From an uncultured Bacteroidales bacterium (lineage in GTDB: Bacteria > Bacteroidota > Bacteroidia > Bacteroidales > Bacteroidaceae): a stretch of 42,056 nucleotides of DNA. The notes under the pieces are model-generated. The model searched no databases. It saw only the letters and a list, made by a program, of their open reading frames with translations, and was not told the DNA's origin. This document shows, piece by piece, positions 1-7,982 of the stretch. A program made the translations under genes and the position numbers. The stretch covers positions 1 to 42,056 of the forward strand of contig CAMGHE010000002.1 of the NCBI GenBank assembly GCA_946055775.1, read 5' to 3'. Position 1 is the stretch's first letter. Every line of letters starts with the position of its first letter.

Positions 1-384
1 ACACTGCGGATGAAATCGGCGGGGCGGAGGATGGCCTTCAGCCATCCACAGAGCCGCTAATGGGCTTGTCGCTTTGAAATCACTGGTGGCAGAGTACATA
101 GAGACTGTTTACCGGACAGCAATAAACTTCTATAAATCTTTCGTGGTGTTTGAGCGGGGAAGGGATGGACGATTCTGTCGGAAAATACCCCTTCATCCAC
201 CCCTTGATGCGGCGCAGCGCACAGAGCCCGTTTTCTGCGGAATGTGCCGAAATAAGCGGTGATTAGCGAAATTTGGATACCCGATTAACGAAAAATGGAC
301 ATATCCAAAAGGCCTTTAGCGAAAGTTTTACATGAGATTGTGGCATCTTTGCAAATAAATGTAAAACCAGTAAAAGTGATGACA
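1..384. other. Intergenic leader region with short repeats
   Basis: I see no gene I can support here; the 62-aa ORF at 74-262 has no recognisable features. The stretch holds a 7-bp hairpin (GGATGGC/GCCATCC, 29-47) without a clear T-run, a 21-base motif at 105-125 that recurs inverted and direct at 1337-1391, and a block at 127-177 that recurs at 11388-11437. A promoter-like element for the next gene lies at 326-351. The base composition looks more AT-rich than the coding regions. Confidence 0.5.
326..351 (+). promoter_or_regulatory. Putative Bacteroidetes-type promoter for the lipoprotein locus
   Basis: CATCTTTG at 344-351 matches 7 of the 8 positions of the TAnnTTTG -7 element, with a T-rich TTTTA at 326-330 at about the -33 distance. 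A start near 357 would leave a leader of about 25 nt before the ATG at 385. It is the only such element seen upstream of the six-lipoprotein block. Confidence 0.45.
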
Positions 385-1323
385 ATGAAAAAGAGCATGA
401 GAACGTTTTTCGTGACCCTGGCAGCCCTCTGTGTCTGCTGCTGCACCGTGAGTTTCATGACAGCCTGCAACGACGACGATGACGCGCCCAAGGTCAACGT
501 CAAGATAGGTACCCTCCGTGTGGATATCAATATCAAGGAAGTCTATAAACAGATGGACTATCTGAACGAGGCTCAGGCGTTGTTGGATAGCCAGCGCGTA
601 ATCGGCGCGGCCGTCTTGATTTATGACGAAGGAAACAAACTGGTCAGGGCGGACTTGGCCATCACCTCTAAGTTGGACACCGTAAGCTTGGATTTGCCCG
701 ATCTCAAGGCCGGCACCTATACCGTCTTGGCCGTGCAGCAGATGAGCGGTGAAGACAAGATTGGATTATGGCGGTTTAAGGACTACCAAGACCTCACTAC
801 CTTCCGCGTGATGTCCGACCGCTTCCCCTTGCCCGGCTATGCCATCCTGGCCATTGACCGACAGAAGGTGACCCTCGACGGCGATTCCACCATCACCCTC
901 ACCCCGCAGTCGATGGGCAGCCTCGTCCTCTTTGCCTACATGGGCCTGCCTGAGGATAAAGCGTGCGAGGAAGTATTCCTCTCTACCACCAACCGAGCCC
1001 GTGGCCTCTGGATGGACCCTGCCCGTCAGGGCGATGACCAGCTTTGGCGCGACGAGGATGCCGCCGAAGGCCTGCCCTACTACCTCGCTCAAATCAAGGG
1101 TGAGCAGGAGGGACAACGTCCGCCCAAGATGGGCTGGCAAGAGGTGTTCACCCTCGACCGAGGCACGCAGCGGACCGGCATGGGATTCAGCGACGATGAC
1201 TACATTGAAGAGACTATCGTCGACTTCGAATTCCAACCGGGCAACCATTACTATTTCTTATACGACTTCGATCGTCTTGAGGGGCAACGCTGGGGCTATG
1301 GCAAGGGCATAGTCATCCTCTAA
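385..1323 (+). CDS. Lipoprotein, possibly FimB/Mfa2-like
   Basis: A 312-aa lipoprotein: a basic start (MKKSMR), a hydrophobic stretch and lipobox FMTAC with Cys28, followed by an Asp-rich run (NDDDD) typical of surface-exposed Bacteroidetes lipoproteins. The start at 385 (or 379, two codons earlier) is preferred over the ORF-track start at 295, because the likely promoter lies at 326-351 and the signal peptide begins here. The early mature part has the pattern of beta-strand proteins of the FimB/Mfa2 type: an xVLIYDEGNKLV strand followed by a GTYTVLAV strand. That family call is only an impression. No catalytic motif is visible. It is first in a run of six same-strand lipoprotein genes and is separated from the next by a hairpin-forming repeat. 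Confidence 0.7.
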   Translation: MKKSMRTFFVTLAALCVCCCTVSFMTACNDDDDAPKVNVKIGTLRVDINIKEVYKQMDYLNEAQALLDSQRVIGAAVLIYDEGNKLVRADLAITSKLDTVSLDLPDLKAGTYTVLAVQQMSGEDKIGLWRFKDYQDLTTFRVMSDRFPLPGYAILAIDRQKVTLDGDSTITLTPQSMGSLVLFAYMGLPEDKACEEVFLSTTNRARGLWMDPARQGDDQLWRDEDAAEGLPYYLAQIKGEQEGQRPPKMGWQEVFTLDRGTQRTGMGFSDDDYIEETIVDFEFQPGNHYYFLYDFDRLEGQRWGYGKGIVIL

Positions 1324-1333
1324 TCCACACGGA

Positions 1334-1391
1334 TTGTTACTGTTGTCCGGTGAACAGCTCGCCCCCCCCGGCACTGTTTCCGGACAGCAAT
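1334..1391 (+). repeat. Inverted-repeat hairpin after the first lipoprotein gene
   Basis: ATTGTTACTGTTGTCCGG... pairs imperfectly with ...CCGGACAGCAAT at 1380-1391, giving a long interrupted stem around a C-rich loop. Both arms are versions of the motif CTGTTTACCGGACAGCAATAA found at 105-125. It could act as a weak terminator between genes, but there is no T-run. It may equally be a repeat-family element. Confidence 0.45.
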
Positions 1392-1435
1392 CACCTATTA
1401 TAGACCACAAAGCATACTGCATTAACACCCGGCTT

Positions 1436-2512
1436 ATGAGAATCAAAGCATTCCCTATCACCCTTCGGCCGGCCCTGCCCACTTCCGGGAAGATGTTGAC
1501 CATGCTGTTGGCCTTGTCCATGCTGCTGACGCTACCCATGCTGACGGCGTGTGATGACGACGACGCGGCCGCTGCCGACGGCAGTTGGACTGTGACGGCC
1601 ATCATGAGCGCCAACGGACTGGGCGACAGGAGCTACTGCGACCTCATCTACTCGGGACTGCGGCAGAGCGAGAACGCTCTGGACATCAATCTGCAGGTCA
1701 TCGTGCCCAAGAGCTACGCCGAGGCCGAGCAGTATTTTGACGCCTGGCTCAACGACGACCGTCACACCGATGGTCACCGGCTGCTCGTGGCCGCATCGGG
1801 CGAATACGAGGCCTATCTCCAGACCAAGGCCGACCGCATCCCCGACGAGGAAAAGGCCCGCGTGTTGCTCTTGGAGAGCGAAACCACGGATGCCCCCTAC
1901 TACACCCTGCGCCTTCCCTTCTACGGGGCCGGTTATACGGCGGGCTATATCACGCCCCTGCTCCATGGAGGCGACAGTACGGCCGTGGTGCTGGCCAATA
2001 CCAACGAAGCCACCATCACCGACTGCTACGCGGCCTTTCGCGACGGCTTCCTCGATGCCGGCGGCCGACGCCTCGATGTCTTTCCCCTTGCCGACGACCA
2101 GACAGGCTACAGCATGGCCGACTCCCTCTACCACCTCTGCTTCTCGCTGCGGGGGCACTACGGCGTGGTACTGCCCATTGCCGGCGGCAGTTGTCAGGGG
2201 GTGCTGCGCTACACCCGCGAATATCCCACAGACTTCTACACCATCGGGATGGACGTCGATCAGCAAGAGTCGTCCTACGCCGTGGCCTTCTCCATCCTGA
2301 AGCATATCGACCGGGCCGTGCTCGGTTTCATCACCTCGTGGCGCCGGGGCGAGAAACTGGAGCGCCACTACAGTTACGGGCTGGCCACAGGGTACATGCA
2401 GGTGCTCGTGGCCGACGGCAGCCGCTTTGACCACCTGCGCCAGGCCGTGGAGGACGTGCGCCAAACAGCTATACTACAGGAAGAAGCCTATGAAAAGAGA
2501 AAAGAGAAATAG
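1436..2512 (+). CDS. BMP/PnrA-like substrate-binding lipoprotein
   Basis: A 358-aa lipoprotein with lipobox MLTAC (Cys39) and an Asp-rich spacer (DDDDAAAADG). The mature part looks like the basic membrane protein (BMP/PnrA) family of periplasmic binding proteins: an opening strand followed by NGLGDRSYCDLIYSGL, a central LPFYGAGYTAGY segment, and IGMDVDQ followed by SILKHIDRAVLGFI near the end. Known members bind nucleosides or related small molecules for ABC import, but no permease or ATPase gene lies nearby, so a sensing role is as likely here. The start at 1436 gives a basic N-region before the hydrophobic core; an internal Met at 1493 is the alternative. Its 3' end overlaps the next gene by 23 nt in another frame, which suggests translational coupling. 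Confidence 0.7.
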   Translation: MRIKAFPITLRPALPTSGKMLTMLLALSMLLTLPMLTACDDDDAAAADGSWTVTAIMSANGLGDRSYCDLIYSGLRQSENALDINLQVIVPKSYAEAEQYFDAWLNDDRHTDGHRLLVAASGEYEAYLQTKADRIPDEEKARVLLLESETTDAPYYTLRLPFYGAGYTAGYITPLLHGGDSTAVVLANTNEATITDCYAAFRDGFLDAGGRRLDVFPLADDQTGYSMADSLYHLCFSLRGHYGVVLPIAGGSCQGVLRYTREYPTDFYTIGMDVDQQESSYAVAFSILKHIDRAVLGFITSWRRGEKLERHYSYGLATGYMQVLVADGSRFDHLRQAVEDVRQTAILQEEAYEKRKEK

Positions 2513-4616
2513 ACTGCACCGAAGCCTGCTCACCCTCTGCCGGGCAGTGCTGGCCTGCCTCATCCTAACCGCCTGCACAGACGACAAGGAGGAGCAGCAG
2601 GTCACAAAGACCCGGTTCACCACCTACAAGGTGGCCGTGGTCATGCCCCTCGATACCTACAGCAAGCCGCGCTACGAGCGCACTGCCGAGTGGGCGCTGG
2701 AGAACATCGTCGCCGCCCAGGAGGGATTGCCCCGGGGCGTAAAGATAGCCTTAGAGTGGTACGACGAGAACAGCGAACAGATGGAGGAGCTCGGCAACCG
2801 TCTGGTGAACGACAAAGACATTGTGGCCGTCATCGGCCCCTACAGTTCGGTCGATACCTATGCCTTGGCCAATGCGTTGCTCCGCAAGGGCAAACCCCTC
2901 ATCACCCCCTCCGCCTCATCGGCACAGCTCATCCGCGGGTTCTCCGGCATGGGCTTCCTCTGGGCGCTGGCCGAGAGCGACATCTCACAGTGCGAGGTGC
3001 TGCTGGCCAAGGCCTACAACAGCGGTGCCCACCGCGTGCGCCTCGTTACCTCGGACGACATCTACGGCGAGACCTTCAAGGACTGGTTCGCGTTTCAGGC
3101 CAAGGAGATGGGGCTCACCGTGGATGACGTGGCGATCTACGAGCCGGGCCAATGCACCAACGTGCTGACACAGGCCCTTCAGGGAGGGTCCGACTGTGTC
3201 ATCTTCGTGCCCTCCGACCGGGACGACGTGCTCACCGCCGCACGGCTCCGCGCCACCCTGCCCGCCGCCTCGCCCATGCTGATGAGCGACATGGCTTACG
3301 ACATGGCCCTGCCCGCACTGGGCGATATAGCCGAAGGAGCGGAAGGCGTGTGCATGTTTGCCAGCCCCGAGTCGGGATTCGAGGTGGCCTATCAGGCTAA
3401 GTTTGGCGATGGCGCCCCCACCGTTGAAGAGGCCAACATATACGATGCCCTCATGCTCCTGGCCTTCGCCCTGCGCGAACAGGAGCGCACCGGGGGCTAC
3501 GACCTCAACGAGCAACTGCGCACCATCGTCAGTGCAGAGGGGACAGACCTCATCGCCTGGGATGTCTGCGGCATGAACCTCGAGTTTCAGGCCATCGACG
3601 CCGGTAAGCCCTATAACATCTATGGCGCCGGCGGACCGCTCGACTTCGACAAGAAGGTCTATACCAACGTGCTCCGGTCCACCTACATCAACTTCGTGGT
3701 CCACAACGGCCACTTCGTCATCCAGGGTTTTGCCTCCACCGACGGCAGCAACCGCACCGATGCGGCCCTGGCGGGATGGAACTGGAAAGTCAACCATGTC
3801 GATTCGTTGGAACACGACGTCAATATGGAGTACCCCAAGTTGGGTGAGCGCTGGGCCCTGCTCGTGGCTGCCTCGACCGGCTGGAGCAACTACCGCCACC
3901 AGGCCGATGTACTCCACATGTACCAGATACTCAAGAGCCGAGGCTACGACGACGACCACATCGTGCTCATCATGGAGGACGACCTTGCCTACCACAAGGC
4001 CAATCCCCACCCCGGCAGCGTGAGCGTCTCGCTCACGGGCGACAACCTCTACCACGACGTGACCATCGACTACCACCCCACGCAGCTGCGCCCCACGGAC
4101 ATCGAGCAGATACTCAGCGGCAAACCCTCCGTTGCCCTGCCTCAGGTAATCCGCTCCACCGCCGGCGACAATGTGTTCGTCTTCTGGAGCGGCCACGGGC
4201 TCAACGGGCAGATGGTGTGGTGTGACGAGCCGGAAGGCATCACCACCGAGCGCATGAAGCAGATGGCCGAGGCCCTCCATGCCCAAGGGAACTACCGCAA
4301 GATGGGGTGGTTCGTAGAGACCTGCTTCTCGGCCAGCGTCATGAAGAGCATCGAAGGAATCCCCGGCATGATAGCCCTCACTGCCGCCGACGAACAGGAG
4401 ACCTCAAAGGCCGACGTCTATAACGCGGAACTGAAGGTGTGGATGACCAACCGCTTCTCCTCCACCCTCACCGAGTCGCTCACCGAGCACCCCGACATCA
4501 CCTTCAAGGACCTCTACTACCGGCTCACCACCAACACCATCGGCTCGCACGTCCGCCTCCTCAACCAAGCCTGCTTCGGCAATCTGAACACGACCACGAT
4601 GAAGGAGTGGCTCTGA
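2490..4616 (+). CDS. Lipoprotein fusing a LIV-type binding domain to a legumain-like C13 protease
   Basis: A 708-aa lipoprotein (lipobox LILTAC, Cys29). Residues about 40-430 resemble a type I periplasmic binding (Peripla_BP_6, LIV-BP-like) domain: YKVAVVMPL, VAVIGPYSS, PLITPSASSAQLI and a SDDIYGE segment. Residues about 450-690 match peptidase family C13 (legumain, GPI8): WSNYRHQADVLHMYQIL is very close to the legumain segment NYRHQADVCHAYQI, followed by the IVLIMEDDLAY and NPHPG elements. The expected catalytic His lies in SGHG (His569) and the nucleophile in ETCFSAS (Cys612), with spacing like legumain's. C13 enzymes cleave after Asn, and some relatives act as transamidases. The start at 2490 is chosen for its signal peptide; the ORF-track start lies inside the upstream gene. 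The gene overlaps the BMP-like gene by 23 nt and precedes three lipoprotein paralogues. That ligand binding controls proteolysis is inference. Confidence 0.85.
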   Translation: MKREKRNRLHRSLLTLCRAVLACLILTACTDDKEEQQVTKTRFTTYKVAVVMPLDTYSKPRYERTAEWALENIVAAQEGLPRGVKIALEWYDENSEQMEELGNRLVNDKDIVAVIGPYSSVDTYALANALLRKGKPLITPSASSAQLIRGFSGMGFLWALAESDISQCEVLLAKAYNSGAHRVRLVTSDDIYGETFKDWFAFQAKEMGLTVDDVAIYEPGQCTNVLTQALQGGSDCVIFVPSDRDDVLTAARLRATLPAASPMLMSDMAYDMALPALGDIAEGAEGVCMFASPESGFEVAYQAKFGDGAPTVEEANIYDALMLLAFALREQERTGGYDLNEQLRTIVSAEGTDLIAWDVCGMNLEFQAIDAGKPYNIYGAGGPLDFDKKVYTNVLRSTYINFVVHNGHFVIQGFASTDGSNRTDAALAGWNWKVNHVDSLEHDVNMEYPKLGERWALLVAASTGWSNYRHQADVLHMYQILKSRGYDDDHIVLIMEDDLAYHKANPHPGSVSVSLTGDNLYHDVTIDYHPTQLRPTDIEQILSGKPSVALPQVIRSTAGDNVFVFWSGHGLNGQMVWCDEPEGITTERMKQMAEALHAQGNYRKMGWFVETCFSASVMKSIEGIPGMIALTAADEQETSKADVYNAELKVWMTNRFSSTLTESLTEHPDITFKDLYYRLTTNTIGSHVRLLNQACFGNLNTTTMKEWL

Positions 4617-4667
4617 TTGCAAGGGCGGAATACATAGAAGAAGTAATACATTAAAACCACAGAAACA

Positions 4668-6290
4668 ATGATGCACATCATGAAGATGAAGAGAATGATG
4701 GCAGCCCTCTGCTGCCTCTTGGCCCTCACCCTATGGACCGGATGCTCCGGCGACGATGAAGGCGACAATAACAGCCGGAAGCCGGCCGCCACGACCCTCT
4801 ACCGGGGAAGTCTCGAGCTGAAAAGTTGGGCCGACTCCACCAAGATTGCGGTGGAGATGCCGGCTATCGAGGAGACCTTCCTGCAGTACCTCGGCGTGAA
4901 GAGCCTCAAGAACTTCACCGTGAGCGAAGGCGACGAGGCTACCAACGATGCGGCCGTCGTACATCAATGCCAGTTGGCCGCAGCCGTGCTCGGCAAGGCG
5001 GAGTACGATGGCGACTATAAGTTGACCATCCTCAAGGCGGAGAGCAAAGACACCCTCTTTGTGTTCCGGCCTACGCCGGCCAACTTCGGGGCTTCAAGAC
5101 CCCTACGCGAATATCCTTCCTACCCGCCTGCAGAGGGGGAAGATGATATGAAGTACATCAGCGAGGTGGCCGTGGCAGCCTCCGCCTCAGCCAACGGCGC
5201 ACAGGTCGAACTGGCCAATCACGGCTTTATCGTAATCAACAACGACCTCAACGCAGGTCTGGGCGGTGACTACGTCTATATGGGCGTGAAATACACAGAC
5301 GACATCTGCGACGCCATCACCGGCTTCTACATCGTGGTGGATGCCCGCCCCGGCTATTTTACCAAAGACGGGCTGAAATACAATGCCGTGACCGCCTTCG
5401 GCAACAACAACGGCTCGCTCAACAGCAATACCGGCGGCCGGAATATGTGGCTATACGCCACCAAGGAGGGCACCTCGTGCGTCAACTGGATAGACATCGT
5501 AGAGGATGATAACCGTATGCAGGCCGACAACCTTGTCAAGGGTCTCAACAGCAGCCTAGGCAGATGGGACCAGTACAATGGGGTAGATATCAATACGGGT
5601 GCCGGCGGCAGCTACCGCTACATCCGCATTTGGTTCTCGGGGAAGTCCAAGCCGGCTGATGCCGGCCTGAGCGAGCTCCGGGCCGTTGACATGGGGCTGA
5701 GCGTGAAGTGGGCCTCGATGAATGTGGGAGCCGAGAAAGTGACGGACTTTGGCTCCTTCTTCGCCTGGGCCGAGACCAAGGGCTACAGCAGCACGAACGT
5801 CAACGACGGCCGCGACTTCTCCTTCAACGCCTACGTGGGCAACAGCGCCAACTACAAGATTGGAGGCACCACCGTGCTCACCGCCGCCGACGATGCGGCT
5901 ACCGTCAACCTGGGCGGAAAGTGGCGCATGCCCACGAGGGAGGAGGTGCAGGAACTCTGCGACACGCGCGTCAGCCCGGCCTATTCATGGGAATGGAAAC
6001 AGAACTATGGCGGCGTGGAAGGCTGCTATGGCTACCTCATCACCTGCAGAGGCAACGGCAACGCCATCTTCCTGCCTGCCGCCGGTGCCCGCATAGACAA
6101 TCGCATCGTGGACCAAGGCAAAGTGGGCTGCTACTGGTCCTCCACGGCGGACGACGAGCCGGTAGAAGACTTTTCTGATGTCACCGCTGAAGCCTGCAAG
6201 TTGGTGATAAGCCATTCTGCTCCCTACTCCGATGTCAACACCGACGCGTTTGTCTATGGCTTCTCAGTCCGTGCGGTGCAACCTTATTAA
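4668..6290 (+). CDS. MABP-like/Fib_succ_major lipoprotein, paralogue 1
   Basis: A 540-aa lipoprotein with lipobox LWTGC followed by SGDDEGDNN. After a conserved N-terminal segment and a variable linker (about residues 140-165), two DLNxGxGGxYxY-type motifs occur (DLNAGLGGDYVY near 194 and DINTGAGGSYRY near 307), resembling the beta-prism repeats of MABP domains. Between them lies an Asn-rich loop, NNNGSLNSNTGG. Residues about 340-540 form a Fib_succ_major (Fibrobacter paralogous) domain: VDMGLSVKWASMNVG, GKWRMPTREE, GCYWSS. The domain's function is unknown; MABP domains are known as membrane or ligand-binding modules. The next two genes are tandem copies. Start at 4668; an internal Met at 4680 is possible. 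It lies 51 nt after the C13 fusion gene, probably in one transcript. Confidence 0.75.
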   Translation: MMHIMKMKRMMAALCCLLALTLWTGCSGDDEGDNNSRKPAATTLYRGSLELKSWADSTKIAVEMPAIEETFLQYLGVKSLKNFTVSEGDEATNDAAVVHQCQLAAAVLGKAEYDGDYKLTILKAESKDTLFVFRPTPANFGASRPLREYPSYPPAEGEDDMKYISEVAVAASASANGAQVELANHGFIVINNDLNAGLGGDYVYMGVKYTDDICDAITGFYIVVDARPGYFTKDGLKYNAVTAFGNNNGSLNSNTGGRNMWLYATKEGTSCVNWIDIVEDDNRMQADNLVKGLNSSLGRWDQYNGVDINTGAGGSYRYIRIWFSGKSKPADAGLSELRAVDMGLSVKWASMNVGAEKVTDFGSFFAWAETKGYSSTNVNDGRDFSFNAYVGNSANYKIGGTTVLTAADDAATVNLGGKWRMPTREEVQELCDTRVSPAYSWEWKQNYGGVEGCYGYLITCRGNGNAIFLPAAGARIDNRIVDQGKVGCYWSSTADDEPVEDFSDVTAEACKLVISHSAPYSDVNTDAFVYGFSVRAVQPY

Positions 6291-6314
6291 TTACAACGAT
6301 TAAATGATGCCCCT

Positions 6315-7940
6315 ATGAAGACGATGAAGAACATCATGGCAGCCCTCTGCTGCCTGTTCGCCCTCACCCTTTGGACCGGATGCTCCGGCGACGATGACGG
6401 CGACAACAACAACCCGAAGCCGGCCGCCACGACCCTCTACCGAGGAAGCCTTGTGCTGGAGAGCTGGATCGACTCCACCAAAATTGCGGAGGAGATGCCC
6501 CGCATCGAGGAGACCTTCCTGCAGTACCTCGGCGTGAAGAGCCTCAAGAACTTCACCGTGAGCGAAGGCGACGAGGCCACCAACGATGCCGCCGTGAAGC
6601 ATCAGTGCGCCCTGGCCGCTGCCGTGCTCGCCAAGGCAGAGTATGATGGCGGCTACAAGCTGACCATCCTCAAGGCGGAGAGCAAAGACACCCTCTTCGT
6701 GTTTCAGCCCACGCCCTCCAACAGACCCACCCTGGACCCCCTGGACGGCATGGCCCACTCCGTATTGCCCGAGGATGACTACAGCCGTCCTACGAACTAC
6801 TACATCAGCGATGTAGCTGTGGCAGCCTCCGAATCGTCCAACGGCGCTCAGGTGGAACTGGCCAACCGTGGCTACTCCATCATCACCACAGACCTCAACG
6901 AAGGGCTGGGAGGCGATTACGTTTATCTGGGCATCAAGTACTCCACCAATGTCCATGATGCCATCTCCGATTTGTACATCATGGTGGGTACAAGGTGGGG
7001 CGGCGACTTCACCAGAGACGGCCTCACCTTCAGCCCCGTGAATCACTACGGCAACAACGACGGCTCGCTCAACAGCAACACCGGCGGCAAGGAGATGTGG
7101 CTCTATGCCACCAAAGAGGGAAAGAAGTGCCTCAAACAGCTCTCCGTGGTGGAGAGCGAAGACCGCATGGAGGGCGATGACCTCGTCAGGGGCATCAAGA
7201 GCGACATGAGCCTCTGGGACAATTACCGCGGCGTGGACATCAACACGGGTGCCGGTGGCAAGTACCGCTACCTGCGCAACGTCTTCTCAGATGTGACCAA
7301 GCCGAGCAAGACCGCCCAGATGGATAGCCGTGCCATCGACATGGGGCTGAGCGTGATGTGGGCCTCGATGAATGTGGGGGCAGAGAAGGTGACGGACTTT
7401 GGCTCCTTCTTCGCCTGGGCCGAGACCAAGGGCTACAGCAGCAAGGACACCGGCGACGGACGCTCCTTTACCCCCGATACCTACGTGGGCAACAGCGACA
7501 ACTACATTGTCGGAGGCACCACCGTGCTCACCCCCGACGACGATGCGGCTACCGTCAACTGGGGCGGAAAGTGGCGTATGCCCACGAGGAAGGAAATGGA
7601 GGAGCTCTGCAACACGCGCGTCAGCCCGGCCTACTCCTGGGAATGGAGACATAATTATGGCGCCGAGGGGTGCCATGGCTACCTCATCACCTACAAGGCC
7701 AACGGCAACGCCATCTTCCTGCCCGCAGTGGGTTTACGCTTCATGGACTTCATCATTGACCAAGGCAAGGTGGGCTGCTACTGGACCTCCTCGGTGGAGG
7801 AGTTAGAAGAAAATGAAGATTCCGATGTCTCCCTTTATGCCCACATGCTGATTTTCTGCGAAGGGGAGCCCTATGCCGAAGTCGGCTATGATTGTTTTGA
7901 CACCGGTTATTCCATCCGTCCGGTGCTACCGGTGGAATAA
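6315..7940 (+). CDS. MABP-like/Fib_succ_major lipoprotein, paralogue 2
   Basis: A 541-aa tandem copy of the preceding gene, starting 24 nt after it. The signal peptide and lipobox (LWTGCSGDDDGDNN) and the N-terminal segment are nearly identical, but the linker around residues 137-160 is unrelated in sequence. The DLNEGLGGDYVY and DINTGAGGKYRY motifs and the Asn-rich NNDGSLNSNTGG loop are kept. The Fib_succ_major domain (VMWASMNVG, GKWRMPTRKE, GCYWTS) is complete to the end. About 330 bp from 6959 differ from the third copy (from 8659) at only about a dozen places by eye, suggesting recent duplication or gene conversion. Confidence 0.75.
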   Translation: MKTMKNIMAALCCLFALTLWTGCSGDDDGDNNNPKPAATTLYRGSLVLESWIDSTKIAEEMPRIEETFLQYLGVKSLKNFTVSEGDEATNDAAVKHQCALAAAVLAKAEYDGGYKLTILKAESKDTLFVFQPTPSNRPTLDPLDGMAHSVLPEDDYSRPTNYYISDVAVAASESSNGAQVELANRGYSIITTDLNEGLGGDYVYLGIKYSTNVHDAISDLYIMVGTRWGGDFTRDGLTFSPVNHYGNNDGSLNSNTGGKEMWLYATKEGKKCLKQLSVVESEDRMEGDDLVRGIKSDMSLWDNYRGVDINTGAGGKYRYLRNVFSDVTKPSKTAQMDSRAIDMGLSVMWASMNVGAEKVTDFGSFFAWAETKGYSSKDTGDGRSFTPDTYVGNSDNYIVGGTTVLTPDDDAATVNWGGKWRMPTRKEMEELCNTRVSPAYSWEWRHNYGAEGCHGYLITYKANGNAIFLPAVGLRFMDFIIDQGKVGCYWTSSVEELEENEDSDVSLYAHMLIFCEGEPYAEVGYDCFDTGYSIRPVLPVE

Positions 7941-7982
7941 AGCGAGAACTGAACACCTTACAACGATAAAACAATACCCATT

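Noticed and set aside
74-262. 62-aa ORF at the window start
   Set aside because: It overlaps dispersed repeats and has no ribosome site, signal peptide or domain.
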